This document shows positions 1 to 8,404 of a DNA stretch of 64,000 bases, piece after piece. The DNA is from Gammaproteobacteria bacterium (GTDB lineage Bacteria; Pseudomonadota; Gammaproteobacteria; Pseudomonadales; Pseudohongiellaceae). Made by a program: the position numbers and the translations under genes. Where the stretch lies: contig BPDI01000001.1 in NCBI GenBank assembly GCA_019654215.1, positions 1 to 64,000 on the forward strand. Reading direction: 5' to 3'. The notes beneath the pieces were generated by a model. That model was given only the letters and a program-made list of their open reading frames with translations, was not told the origin of the DNA and did not search any database. The first letter of the stretch is position 1. Each line of letters opens with the position of its first letter.

Positions 1-1198
1 AAGCTCGCGGGATGAAATGGCGATAGCAATTTCCAATGAAATGGGCGCACCCATGGGCTTGTCCAAAACTGCGCAATTAGGCAGTGGGCTTGGTCACTTC
101 ATGAATATTCTCAGCGTGTTAGACAATTATGAATTTGAAGAAGTTCGAGGTACCACAAAAATTGTAAAAGAACCTGCAGGAATATGTGGATTTATAACTC
201 CATGGAATTGGCCACTTAATCAGATCGCCTGTAAGGTCGCCCCCGCTATCGCTGCCGGTTGCACTATGGTGTTAAAGCCAAGCGAAATAGCGCCAGTAAG
301 CGGCTACATTCTAGCGGAAATCATTGCCGAATCAGGTTTGCCCGCAGGTGTTTTCAATTTGGTAAATGGTGATGGCCCAACAGTTGGTGCTGCAATTTCT
401 GCACATCCTGATATTGATGTTGTTTCGTTTACTGGATCAACCCGCGCAGGTCGTGAAGTCGCCAAAGCTGCTGCAGAGGGAATTAAGCGAGTTACTCAAG
501 AACTGGGCGGCAAATCGGCCAATATCATCCTCGATGACACACCGGATTTCGGCCGAGCAGTAGCCGGAGGTGTTGCCGGCTGTTTCGGTAATAGTGGTCA
601 ATCCTGTAACGCACCAACTCGTATGCTTGTACCGAAAGCAAAAATGGCAGAGGCAATTGAAGCAGCAAAAGCTATTGCCGCCAAATCAACTGTAGGCGAT
701 CCGCAAGCGGAAGGCACTCGCCTTGGTCCTGTAGTAAGTGAATTGCAATTCAACAAGATTCAGGGATTGATTGAAAAAGGGATTGAAGAAGGTGCCGAAT
801 TGATAGCTGGAGGGCCTGGTCGACCGGATGGAATAAATAAAGGCTACTTCGTACAACCAACCGTATTTGCCAATGTCACCAACGACATGACTATCGCCCG
901 AGAGGAAATATTCGGACCGGTATTGTCAATTATTGGTTATGACGATGATAGCGATGCGGTAAGTATCGCCAATGATACTGATTATGGTTTATCTGGGTAT
1001 GTTTCAGGTCAACCCGATCATGCGCAATCAATCGCGCGTCAACTACGTGCCGGTAATGTTCACATTAATGGAGCCGGCCCTGATTTTTCAGCTCCGTTTG
1101 GAGGTTACAAACAATCTGGTAACGGTCGCGAATGGGGCGTAGAAGGATTCGAAGAATTCCTCGAAACCAAAGCGATGATGGGAGCAGTTGCTGAATAG
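1..1198 (+). CDS. NAD(P)-dependent aldehyde dehydrogenase, 5' end cut by the window (allele A)
   Basis: C-terminal five sixths of an aldehyde dehydrogenase that oxidises an aldehyde to a carboxylic acid with NAD(P)+. Visible family motifs are the PWNWP segment, the cofactor-loop GSTRAGRE, the general-base glutamate in ELGGKSAN, the catalytic cysteine in GQSCNAPT, the EEIFGPVL segment and the C-terminal [13 protein letters not shown]. The first clean ATG is at 17, but comparison with the second copy at 4107-5538 shows that the gene starts about 80 codons earlier and that one base is missing near position 11, so the start at 17 is not real. A VOC-family gene follows 59 bases downstream. The substrate cannot be read from sequence. 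Confidence 0.9.
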   Translation, partial: SSRDEMAIAISNEMGAPMGLSKTAQLGSGLGHFMNILSVLDNYEFEEVRGTTKIVKEPAGICGFITPWNWPLNQIACKVAPAIAAGCTMVLKPSEIAPVSGYILAEIIAESGLPAGVFNLVNGDGPTVGAAISAHPDIDVVSFTGSTRAGREVAKAAAEGIKRVTQELGGKSANIILDDTPDFGRAVAGGVAGCFGNSGQSCNAPTRMLVPKAKMAEAIEAAKAIAAKSTVGDPQAEGTRLGPVVSELQFNKIQGLIEKGIEEGAELIAGGPGRPDGINKGYFVQPTVFANVTNDMTIAREEIFGPVLSIIGYDDDSDAVSIANDTDYGLSGYVSGQPDHAQSIARQLRAGNVHINGAGPDFSAPFGGYKQSGNGREWGVEGFEEFLETKAMMGAVAE

Positions 1199-1257
1199 AT
1201 CTAAGAAGCTGAACGGTTTCCAAGATTTATATTAGTCGCAAGAAAGGAAGTCAGTTT

Positions 1258-1662
1258 ATGGGATTAGAAACACAGAAAAGCTCAATCGACATCGGCATCA
1301 TTGTTAAAGACATAGATGCCATGATGAAATTCTATGGTGAAATTCTCGGCCTAGATCTGGAAGCAACGATTCCAATGCCAGGCGGTGGCACCATGAATCG
1401 ATTTAAGGTTGGTGACAGTATCATCAAATTGATAGCACTAGATCCTGCGCCGTCAGCTGAAGCGGAGCCCGGCGGTATTCGTGCTGCTAGTGGATATCGT
1501 TATTGGACAATTTATGTGCCAAGCCTTGAAGAAATTATTGGCAAGGTTGAGGCCGGTGGTGGCAAAGTTGTCGTTCCGATTCGAGAAATTCGCGAGGGTG
1601 TTTCGATAGCATTTCTCGAAGATCCAGACGGCAATTGGGTAGAGCTATTGCAAAATAGCTAA
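1258..1662 (+). CDS. VOC (glyoxalase/bleomycin-resistance fold) family protein
   Basis: 134-residue protein of the vicinal-oxygen-chelate superfamily. It opens with a beta strand and helix, DIGIIVKDIDAMMKFYGEIL, where many relatives have a metal-binding His in the first strand and this one has Asp. It closes with the typical EDPDGNWVELLQ strand that carries a ligand glutamate. A ribosome-binding site (AAGGAAG) precedes the ATG. The gene follows the aldehyde dehydrogenase and ends in a strong terminator, so the two probably form an operon. The reaction (isomerase, lyase or ring-cleaving dioxygenase) cannot be assigned. Confidence 0.85.
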   Translation: MGLETQKSSIDIGIIVKDIDAMMKFYGEILGLDLEATIPMPGGGTMNRFKVGDSIIKLIALDPAPSAEAEPGGIRAASGYRYWTIYVPSLEEIIGKVEAGGGKVVVPIREIREGVSIAFLEDPDGNWVELLQNS

Positions 1663-1673
1663 GAATGAAGCAC

Positions 1674-1703
1674 AAAAAAGGGATTCAAAAGAATCCCTTT
1701 TTT
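1674..1703. terminator. Bidirectional rho-independent terminator
   Basis: Perfect inverted repeat: a 13-base arm (1674-1686), loop AAAA and the matching arm (1691-1703). The outer six pairs are A:T, so each strand sees a GC-containing stem ending in U6. It sits between the convergent VOC gene and the secreted gene ending at 1718 and can serve both. Confidence 0.85.
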
Positions 1704-1717
1704 GTTGCATTTTACTC

Positions 1718-2206
1718 TTACCAAATGCTTCGAGCATTCAATTCGATGTCAAAAGTATTGCCGTCGGGCTGGCCCACATGAATTACGAAAGTATCTTCGT
1801 CAGGATTACTATAGCCTAAAGTCGGCATTCCAAATCCTGACACGTCTTCAAACTTCACCGAGTTCTCAGTAATTTCAACCAACTCTAATTTTTGAGCAGC
1901 TTCTGTGCGAGGCTGAAAACCAGCATCCCATTGCTGAATGTGCAGGACTAGAGAACCATCGGCCTCTTCAATAGTAATTACTTCAAACATACTAGTTGCG
2001 TCAGCACCGGTCATGCGCACTGCAGCCATCAGTGATCGGCCTTCAGTTGAAATCCAATTTTCTTCTAGCTGGTTTGGACCTAAGTTTCCTGCCCAGTTCC
2101 CTGTCATCCAACTAAGCTGATCGATGGTAGCAGGGGGACCTGCCAATACGCTCCCAGTCATTGCTACAAAAGACAAAACGACTAGGGACTTAGTTAATTT
2201 CTTCAT
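1718..2206 (-). CDS. Secreted DUF6265-like (lipocalin-like) protein
   Basis: 162-residue exported protein. A signal peptide (KKLTKSLVVLSFVAMTGSVLAG) precedes a small beta-rich domain with WMTGNWAG and EENWISTEGRSLMAA, resembling DUF6265 proteins, which pair a W-x-x-G-x-W motif with a later EEHW-like segment. The function is unknown in the family. The start at 2206 is preferred over the upstream ATG at 2224 because GGAG lies five bases before it and the signal peptide then begins directly. It shares the bidirectional terminator with the VOC gene. Confidence 0.75.
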   Translation of the reverse strand: MKKLTKSLVVLSFVAMTGSVLAGPPATIDQLSWMTGNWAGNLGPNQLEENWISTEGRSLMAAVRMTGADATSMFEVITIEEADGSLVLHIQQWDAGFQPRTEAAQKLELVEITENSVKFEDVSGFGMPTLGYSNPDEDTFVIHVGQPDGNTFDIELNARSIW

Positions 2207-2236
2207 ATTTACTCCAACCTCCAAACAAATTAAAAA

Positions 2237-2565
2237 CTACTGCGTTACTTTTTCCAACCAAGCATCTAATGATTCCCAGTTCATTCGAAACATATGCGGC
2301 GCACTGTCGAGAATAGCCGCATCCAAATCAACTCCCGCTTCAGTAAGCGCATTAACAGTTTCTTCGAATCGATTTGCCCAACCCAGTTGATCGGCTCCAC
2401 CAATGCGCAAATAAACTGGAAAGCCAGCTAATCTACGATTATCAACAACTGAAGTTGCTAATGCAGGCACCGCTGCAACCCAAAATAGTTTTGCGGATTG
2501 CGACGGGCAATTTCTAAAGCTGACATTCCTCCATTAGAGATACCAGCAAGTAGCACTTGGGGGTT
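2237..2565 (-). pseudogene. Alpha/beta hydrolase, C-terminal fragment, frameshifted and cut by artefact
   Basis: Reading the minus strand from about 2565 gives VLLAGISNGGMSALEIARRN, which contains the nucleophile elbow GISNGG of a serine hydrolase. A frameshift near 2480 then moves to the frame that carries FPVYLRIGGADQLGWANRF and ends with an APHMFRMNWESL segment, where the acid and histidine of the triad would sit. The N-terminal half is lost in the homopolymer block that begins at 2564. Whether the gene is broken in the organism cannot be judged. The real gene is likely an exported esterase or peptidase-like hydrolase ending just upstream of the DUF6265-like gene. Confidence 0.6.
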
Positions 2566-3757
2566 TTTTTAAAACCCCCTTAAAATTTTGGGGGGTTTTT
2601 CATTTTTCCCCCGGGGGGAGAATTTCCCCAAAAATTTTTAAAAGGAAAAAAAAAAAGGGTTTTTTGGTTTTTTTTTTAAAATTTAAAAAAATTTTTTGGA
2701 AAATATTTTGGGGGGTTTTTTTTTTTTTTAAAAAAAGCCTTTTTGGGTTTTTTCCCCCCCCCTTCCCCATTTTAAAATTTTTAAAAAAAAAAAATTTTTT
2801 TTGGGGGAAAAAACCCCTTCCGGGGGGGGAAAAAAAAAAATTTTGGGGGGAAAAAAAAAAATTTTCCCCCCCCCGGGGGGGTTTTTTCCCCCCTTTTTTA
2901 AAAAATTTTTTTTTTTTAAAAAAAATTTTTAAATTTTTTTAAAAAAGGTTGGGGGGGTTTTTTTTTGGTAAAAGGCCCCCTAAATTGGTTTTTTAAAATT
3001 TTTTTTAACCCCCAAAAAAAAAAAATTTCTTCCTTTTTTAAAACCCCGGGGCCCCCCGGGGGGGGGTTTTTCGGAAAAAGCCCCCTTTTAATTCCCCTTC
3101 CTTTTGGGTTTTTTTTTTGCCCAAAAATTGACCCCAAAACCAAACCCCAAAAAAAAAGGGGGCCCCTTTTCCCAAAACCCAAAAAAAACCCCCTTTCCCC
3201 CCAAATTTTTTTTAAAACCCCTTTTTTAAAACTTTCCCCCCAAAACCCCCCCTTTTTTCCCCCCCCCAAAATTTTGGTGGGAAAACCCCCTTTTTTTTAA
3301 ATTTTTTTTTAAAAAAAAAAAGGGGGGGGAAGGCCCCCCGGGCCCAAAACCCCCCCCCCCCAAAAAAAGGGGAGGGGGGGCCCCCTTAAACCAAATTTTT
3401 GGGAAAAGGGTTTTTTTTAAAAAAAAAAAAAAAATTTTTTTTTTTTCCTTTTTTTAAAAAAAAGAATTTAAGAAAAAATTTTTTTAAATTTTTTCCCCTT
3501 TTTTTCCCCTTTTTTTTTTTTTCCGGGGCCCCCCCCCTCCCCGGGGCCCCTTTTTTTTTTTGGGGGGCCCCCCCAAAATTTCCCCCCACCCAAATTTTAA
3601 AAATTTTTTTTTCCCCCCGGGGGGGGTTTTTCGCCCCCCCCCAGGGTTTTTCCCCCGGCCTTTAAAAAATTTGGGGTTTTTTTTTTTTAAATTTTTTCCC
3701 CTTAAAAAAAGCCAAATTTTTTTTAAAACCAAAAGGGGTGGCCCCCAAAAAAAAAAA
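2564..3757. other. Homopolymer-run artefact block with no biological reading
   Basis: About 1.2 kb made almost only of runs of two to fourteen identical bases with sharp edges on both sides. Open frames inside encode only repeated Lys, Phe, Gly and Pro and match no protein type. No natural repeat class looks like this. It is most simply a very low-quality read segment with inflated homopolymers that was kept in the consensus. ORFs within it are not reported. Confidence 0.9.
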
Positions 3758-4006
3758 TTGGCGGCAATAGCTTTTGCTGCTTCAATTGCCTCTGCCATTT
3801 TTGCTTTCGGTACAAGCATACGAGTTGGTGCGTTACAGGATTGACCACTATTACCGAAACAGCCGGCAACACCTCCGGCTACTGCTCGGCCGAAATCCGG
3901 TGTGTCATCGAGGATGATATTGGCCGATTTGCCGCCCAGTTCTTGAGTAACTCGCTTAATTCCCTCTGCAGCAGCTTTGGCGACTTCACGACCTGCGCGG
4001 GTTGAT
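3758..4006 (-). repeat. Exact inverted copy of 436-684 (aldehyde dehydrogenase, allele A)
   Basis: The minus strand here matches plus-strand 436-684 base for base by eye. At 4003-4006 it switches within the shared bases ATCA to a sequence that corresponds to the start of the VOC gene (1258-1298). The upstream part, 4007-5538, is a different allele. The result is a chimeric reading frame on the minus strand, from the ATG at 4044, that fuses a VOC start to the middle of the dehydrogenase. It is a joining artefact and not a gene. Confidence 0.85.
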
Positions 4007-4106
4007 GCCGATGTCGATTGAGCTTTTCTGTGTTCTAATCCCATAAATTGACTTCCTTTCTTGCGACTAATATAAATTTTGGGAAAACCCGTTCAGCTTC
4101 TTAGAT

Positions 4107-5538
4107 CTATTCAGCAACTGCTCCCATCATCGCTTTGGTTTCGAGGAATTCTTCAAATCCTTCTACTCCCCATTCGCGACCATTACCAGATTGTTTGTAA
4201 CCTCCAAACGGAGCTGAAAAATCAGGGCCGGCTCCATTAATTGAACATTACCGGCACGTAATTGACGCGCGATTGATTGAGCGTGATCTGATTGGCCTGA
4301 AACATATCCGGATAAACCATAATCAGTATCATTGGCGATACTTACTGCATCCATATCATCGTCATAACCAATAATTGATAATACCGGTCCGAATATTTCT
4401 TCTCGGGCGATAGTCATGTCGTTGGTGACATTGGCAAATACGGTTGGTTGTACGAAGTAGCCTTTATTTATTCCATCCGGTCGGCCAGGCCCCCCAGTTA
4501 TCAATTCGGCACCTTCTTCAATCCCTTTTTCAATCAACCCCTGAATCTTGTTGAATTGTAATTCACTTACTACAGGGCCAAGGCGAGTGCCTTCTGCTTG
4601 CGGATCGCCTACAGTTGATTTGGCGGCAATAGCTTTTGCTGCTTCGATTGCCTCTGCCATTTTTTCTTTTGGCACAAGCATGCGAGTTGGTGCATTGCAG
4701 GATTGACCGCTATTACCGAAACAGCCGGCAACACCTCCGGCCACTGCTCGGCCGAAATCCGGTGCGTCATCAAGGATAATATTGGCCGATTTACCGCCCA
4801 GTTCTTGAGTTACTCGTTTAATTCCCTCTGCAGCGGCTCTGGCTACTTCCGACCAGCGCGGGTTGATCCAGTAAACGAAACAACATCGATATCAGGATGT
4901 GCAGAAATTGCAGCACCAACTGTTGGGCCATCACCATTTACTAAATTGAATACACCTGCGGGTAAACCTGATTCGGCAATGATTTCCGCCAGAATGTAGC
5001 CGCTTATTGGCGCTATTTCGCTTGGCTTTAACACCATTGTGCAACCGGCAGCGATAGCGGGGGCGACCTTACAGGCGATCTGATTAAGTGGCCAATTCCA
5101 TGGAGTTATAAATCCACAAACTCCTGCAGGTTCTTTTACAATTTTTGTGGTACCTCGAACTTCTTCAAATTCATAATTGTCTAGCACGCTGAGAATGTTC
5201 ATAAAGTGACCAAGTCCACTGCCTAATTGCGCAGTTTTGGACAAGCCCATGGGAGCGCCCATTTCATTGGATATTGCTATTGCCATTTCATCGCCGCGAG
5301 CTTTCAATCCAGAAATGATATTACTTATGACCGTCTTCCGCTCTTCTATGGAAGACCGTGACCAGACACCGAATGCAGTTCTAGCCGCTTTCGCAGCAGT
5401 ATCAACATCTTCAGCTGTGCCGAGGCTGATAGTCGCGAATGCCTCTTCAGTGGCAGGATTCATTACGTCCAGTGTATCTCTGCCAGCGGGTTCAACCCAT
5501 TCGCCATTGATAAAAAATTTGTTGTAGGCCGTGGTCAT
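4107..5538 (-). CDS. NAD(P)-dependent aldehyde dehydrogenase, full length (allele B), two frameshifts
   Basis: Complete aldehyde dehydrogenase of about 477 residues. It begins [12 protein letters not shown], typical for the family N terminus, and keeps PWNWP, the LGGK glutamate (about residue 247) and the GQSCN cysteine (about residue 281). One base is missing near 4853 and one near 4241; bridging them gives a continuous protein ending at the TAG at 4107-4109. Compared with the copy at 1-1198 it carries scattered, mostly synonymous third-position changes, so it is an allele from another strain or a recent paralogue. The downstream sequence on this strand (4106-4007) again leads into the VOC gene start, as it does in allele A. 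Confidence 0.88.
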
Positions 5539-5709
5539 TTTTAAACTCCTATTGCGGTGCTGCGATTAACATCTTAAAGCTCAATTTTTGAGTAAGAGCC
5601 AAAACGGCTGGCTAGTATACCCGAGAAACAAAACTATAAAGAAGATGTTGCCGATAAATGTAAGAATGAATAAATCAATGAAATCCAATGGGTTTGGAGA
5701 ACATGTTCA

Positions 5710-6459
5710 ATGATTGCTTCTTTTAGCCGGACAGTTGGCAGCAGACTGGCTTCCTATTTATCGAAACCTCAGCCAGGTTACCAACGTCTCGATACAGTAT
5801 GCATTGAAGATGTCGCGAAAGTATTAAAAACCGGTGACATTGTACTGGTAGAGGGGAACACCCGAATCAGTGTTGCCATAAAATACCTCACTCAGTCTTC
5901 TTGGTCGCATGCCTGCCTGTTTGTTGGCAGTGACGGAGATAGAGCCGAAAAGGAAACGCTTTTAGAAGCAGATCTGGTAGAAGGTGCGCGCCTGGTTAAT
6001 CTCAAGCGTTATGAAGAATTTAATCTACGCATCTGCCGGCCTGTGAATTTGACCGAACAGGAAAAGAAAATGCTAATTAGTTTCGCCAAATCGAAGCTGG
6101 GTAATAAATACGATTTGAAAAATGTCATTGATTTAGTTCGATACATTATTCAAAAGCCGCCGGTGCCCAATCGTTATCGACGATCTATGATTGCCCTCGG
6201 GAGCGGAGAGCCAACTAAAGTTATTTGTTCGACTTTGATTGCGGAGTCGTTTCAATCTATTGATTATCCAATCTTGCCCGAAAGAGACCGAGAGCAGGGA
6301 TCAGAAGGTGAAGTTCCTCAATATTACAGGCGCCATTTCACACATTTTACTCCCAGAGATTTTGATCTATCGCCGTATTTTGAAGTGGTAAAACCAACTT
6401 TAGAGAAAGGCTTTGATTTTAAAAACCTGAAATGGAAAGAGGATGATTCCGGAACCTGA
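5710..6459 (+). CDS. YiiX/YebB-like permuted NlpC/P60 cysteine hydrolase
   Basis: 249-residue protein resembling the permuted papain-like amidases (YiiX/YebB-like). After a short amphipathic N terminus, LKTGDIVLVEG starts the domain. SWSHACLFVG holds the expected catalytic histidine, LLEADLVEGARL the acidic strand, and VICSTLIAESF the catalytic cysteine, in the His-before-Cys order of the permuted fold. Members of the wider family cleave peptide or lipid amide bonds; the substrate here is unknown. No classical signal peptide is seen. GGAG stands about ten bases before the ATG. The gene is divergent from the aldehyde dehydrogenase. Confidence 0.75.
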   Translation: MIASFSRTVGSRLASYLSKPQPGYQRLDTVCIEDVAKVLKTGDIVLVEGNTRISVAIKYLTQSSWSHACLFVGSDGDRAEKETLLEADLVEGARLVNLKRYEEFNLRICRPVNLTEQEKKMLISFAKSKLGNKYDLKNVIDLVRYIIQKPPVPNRYRRSMIALGSGEPTKVICSTLIAESFQSIDYPILPERDREQGSEGEVPQYYRRHFTHFTPRDFDLSPYFEVVKPTLEKGFDFKNLKWKEDDSGT

Positions 6460-6467
6460 TTCGCTGT

Positions 6468-7520
6468 TTAGATAATACCGAGAAGTGTATTTATCGCCGC
6501 ATCGTATTGAGGATCACCGCGCGTGGTATTTTCGTACTCGAATTGAACTTCGATTTCAGGATTAACGCCAATTCCTTCAAACTCGTTACCATCAATCAAC
6601 AATTCTTCAGCCGACAGATAGTCGATCGACGCTCCATCGTTCCCATTATTTAGAGCAAAATTTCCAATTTGCCCAGGAGTGGAGTTGCCGAGACTCACGA
6701 CTCGCTCGAGTTTATCCAGTTGATAGGCAAAAAGTTCCGGGCCGCCTCGGGTATCTTCATTTAAAAGAAGCGCTATAGGTTTTCGGTAGTTGGCGAATTC
6801 GAGAACTGGAGATATTTGTGCGAAATTAAACCCGCTATTAGGTGGTTCAGTAACAGAAAAATAAGAGGACTTATCGTTGAAAACTAAATCCAGATGTTGA
6901 GAATCCAGAAAGCCGAAGCTGTTACGTAGATCGAAGATTATCCCGTCGCAGTGATCGAGATTTCGAATCAGCTCCTGGTAATTAATTATGTCGTTCGTGC
7001 TGCGACTGAGAGCCCAAAAACGAATATATCCAATGACCTTATTTCCAGCGGAGAATTCCTGAACCGAGTTTGCAGTCGCACTACGGTAACTATCGAAAAG
7101 GTTCTCATAAACAGGCGCTAGAGAAAGTTCAGTAGAACTATCTCCCCGTTGAATCCTTAATTGGTGTTCACTAGTAATCCGGACAAAGTCGCCGCTGCCA
7201 TTTCTTTCCAGATTAAAAGAATGAACCGGGTGGAATGGCTCATTATCCGCAGAGAGAATAACATCGCCACGATCTATTCCTGCGGCATGAGCGGGATAGC
7301 CTTCGAGCACTGCGGTAACGAGAAAGCCTGATTCTTCGAAGCGACCTTGAATCCCGATATGATTTAGTGCAATTCGTTGCTTAGAATCAGCAACGAGAAA
7401 AGATTGCAGCAAATAGTATTCTAGATCTTCACTAGAAACCGGTCTCTGATTACTGGTTTGTGCAAAAACAAAAGTCGCTGATGCTGTTTTAAAAATAAAT
7501 AGTAGAATGCGTTGCATCAT
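6468..7520 (-). CDS. S41-family peptidase-like protein with PDZ domain, catalytic Ser absent
   Basis: 350 residues. An N-terminal hydrophobic signal is followed by a PDZ-like region (GRFEESGFLVTAVLEGYPAH, then AAGIDRGDVILSADN) and an S41 core with CDGIIFDLRNSFG. In active C-terminal processing peptidases the nucleophile lies in a T-x-S-x-x-E stretch; the aligned stretch here is EDTRGGPELFA, with Gly where Ser is expected, followed by the usual STPGQIG turn. The protein may therefore be a non-catalytic relative that binds peptides. It begins two bases after the stop of the glutathione transferase gene, so the two are co-transcribed. Confidence 0.75.
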   Translation of the reverse strand: MMQRILLFIFKTASATFVFAQTSNQRPVSSEDLEYYLLQSFLVADSKQRIALNHIGIQGRFEESGFLVTAVLEGYPAHAAGIDRGDVILSADNEPFHPVHSFNLERNGSGDFVRITSEHQLRIQRGDSSTELSLAPVYENLFDSYRSATANSVQEFSAGNKVIGYIRFWALSRSTNDIINYQELIRNLDHCDGIIFDLRNSFGFLDSQHLDLVFNDKSSYFSVTEPPNSGFNFAQISPVLEFANYRKPIALLLNEDTRGGPELFAYQLDKLERVVSLGNSTPGQIGNFALNNGNDGASIDYLSAEELLIDGNEFEGIGVNPEIEVQFEYENTTRGDPQYDAAINTLLGII

Positions 7521-7522
7521 GC

Positions 7523-8146
7523 TTATTTAATTAGATCCATTGTGCGTTTCGCAGCTGCCCGATCATAGTGGCGGTTACGAAGGTCGGTATACTTTTGTGG
7601 AACATCAAATTCGAAACGAATTGCCCAGTTAAAAGTTTGTGCTAATAGGATGTCTACTATGCTGAAATGATTGGCTATAGCAAATTCATTTTCATCTAAT
7701 AAATAGTCAAGCGTTCGAACTGCCTTATCAAACTCGAACTTCGCCGTATCAAACATTTGGGGGATCCGTTGTTCTTCCGGTAAAGCAAACATGTGCTTAC
7801 CTGTACTCCACAGAGGTTGCTCGAGTTCTGCTAAGACAAAAGAAACCAATTCATCATGTTTTGCCAACGTTTGAAGGTCAGTGTTGGGAATCAAACCAGA
7901 CTCAGGCGCCTTGCGGGCAATATAGTTCAGAATGGCAACGCTTTCGGTCAATGTCATGTCTCCGTCGATAAGCGTTGGCACTTTCCCTTGAATATTAATA
8001 GCGAGATAAGAGGGATTTTGTGCACTATCAGGTACCTCAGCTTCGGTGCGCAATTTGATTGGCACGTATTCGTATTCGAGCCCGCTTTCCTCCAGAGCCC
8101 ATAGACATCTGAATGATCGGCTTTGTTGCATTCCATAGAGTTTCAT
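7523..8146 (-). CDS. Glutathione S-transferase family protein
   Basis: 207-residue cytosolic GST. The thioredoxin-fold N terminus reads KLYGMQQSRSFRCLWALEES, with a Ser-rich active-site region, then GKVPTLIDGD and TESVAILNYIA, the glutathione-binding Glu-Ser pair. An all-helical C-terminal domain follows (FDKAVRTLDYLL, FSIVDILLAQTF). The length fits the family. Likely roles are glutathione conjugation or peroxide reduction; the class is not certain. The downstream S41-like gene follows at once. Confidence 0.85.
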   Translation of the reverse strand: MKLYGMQQSRSFRCLWALEESGLEYEYVPIKLRTEAEVPDSAQNPSYLAINIQGKVPTLIDGDMTLTESVAILNYIARKAPESGLIPNTDLQTLAKHDELVSFVLAELEQPLWSTGKHMFALPEEQRIPQMFDTAKFEFDKAVRTLDYLLDENEFAIANHFSIVDILLAQTFNWAIRFEFDVPQKYTDLRNRHYDRAAAKRTMDLIK

Positions 8147-8164
8147 TTTTAATTCCTACAAATA

Positions 8165-8198
8165 AAAATGGTGTAACTGATTTCAGTTACACCATTTT
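8165..8198. terminator. Perfect inverted repeat, terminator-like, upstream of the GST gene
   Basis: Fifteen-base arms (8165-8179 and 8184-8198) around a four-base loop, beginning AAAA and ending TTTT. The stem is strong and flanked by short A/T runs on both strands. It lies 19 bases before the GST start, so it may stop read-through from the lectin-like gene at 8405. A regulatory operator is the alternative. Confidence 0.55.
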
Positions 8199-8307
8199 AA
8201 ATGTTTTTCCTTTAGTTCGCTTTTTTGATCTTAGGTTAAATGATGAATTCGACCAAAAATCTTACTAAGTGAGTGTTAAGGCGTTATAAATACAGTGAAG
8301 TCGAGGT

Positions 8308-8367
8308 GGAAATTAAATCTGAAGCGGAGTTTACATAGCAGTAAAAGACTGTTCAGATTTAATTTCC
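8308..8367. repeat. Inverted repeat downstream of the lectin-like gene
   Basis: Perfect 16-base arms (8308-8323 and 8352-8367) separated by 28 bases, 38 bases beyond the stop at 8405. The stem is A/T rich with GG/CC at the base. It may stabilise the 3' end of the lectin-like transcript; no clear U-run follows on the minus strand. Confidence 0.5.
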
Positions 8368-8404
8368 AATTAAGAATTCACAAATCCAATTTCTTAAAAT
8401 TCAT

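Noticed and set aside
2664-3665. Several open frames of 60-120 codons inside the homopolymer block
   Set aside because: They encode only runs of Phe, Lys, Gly and Pro from artefactual homopolymers and have no start signals or domains.
3484-4044. 186-codon minus-strand frame fusing a VOC start to dehydrogenase
   Set aside because: It spans an obvious chimeric join and runs into the homopolymer block, so it is not a gene fusion.
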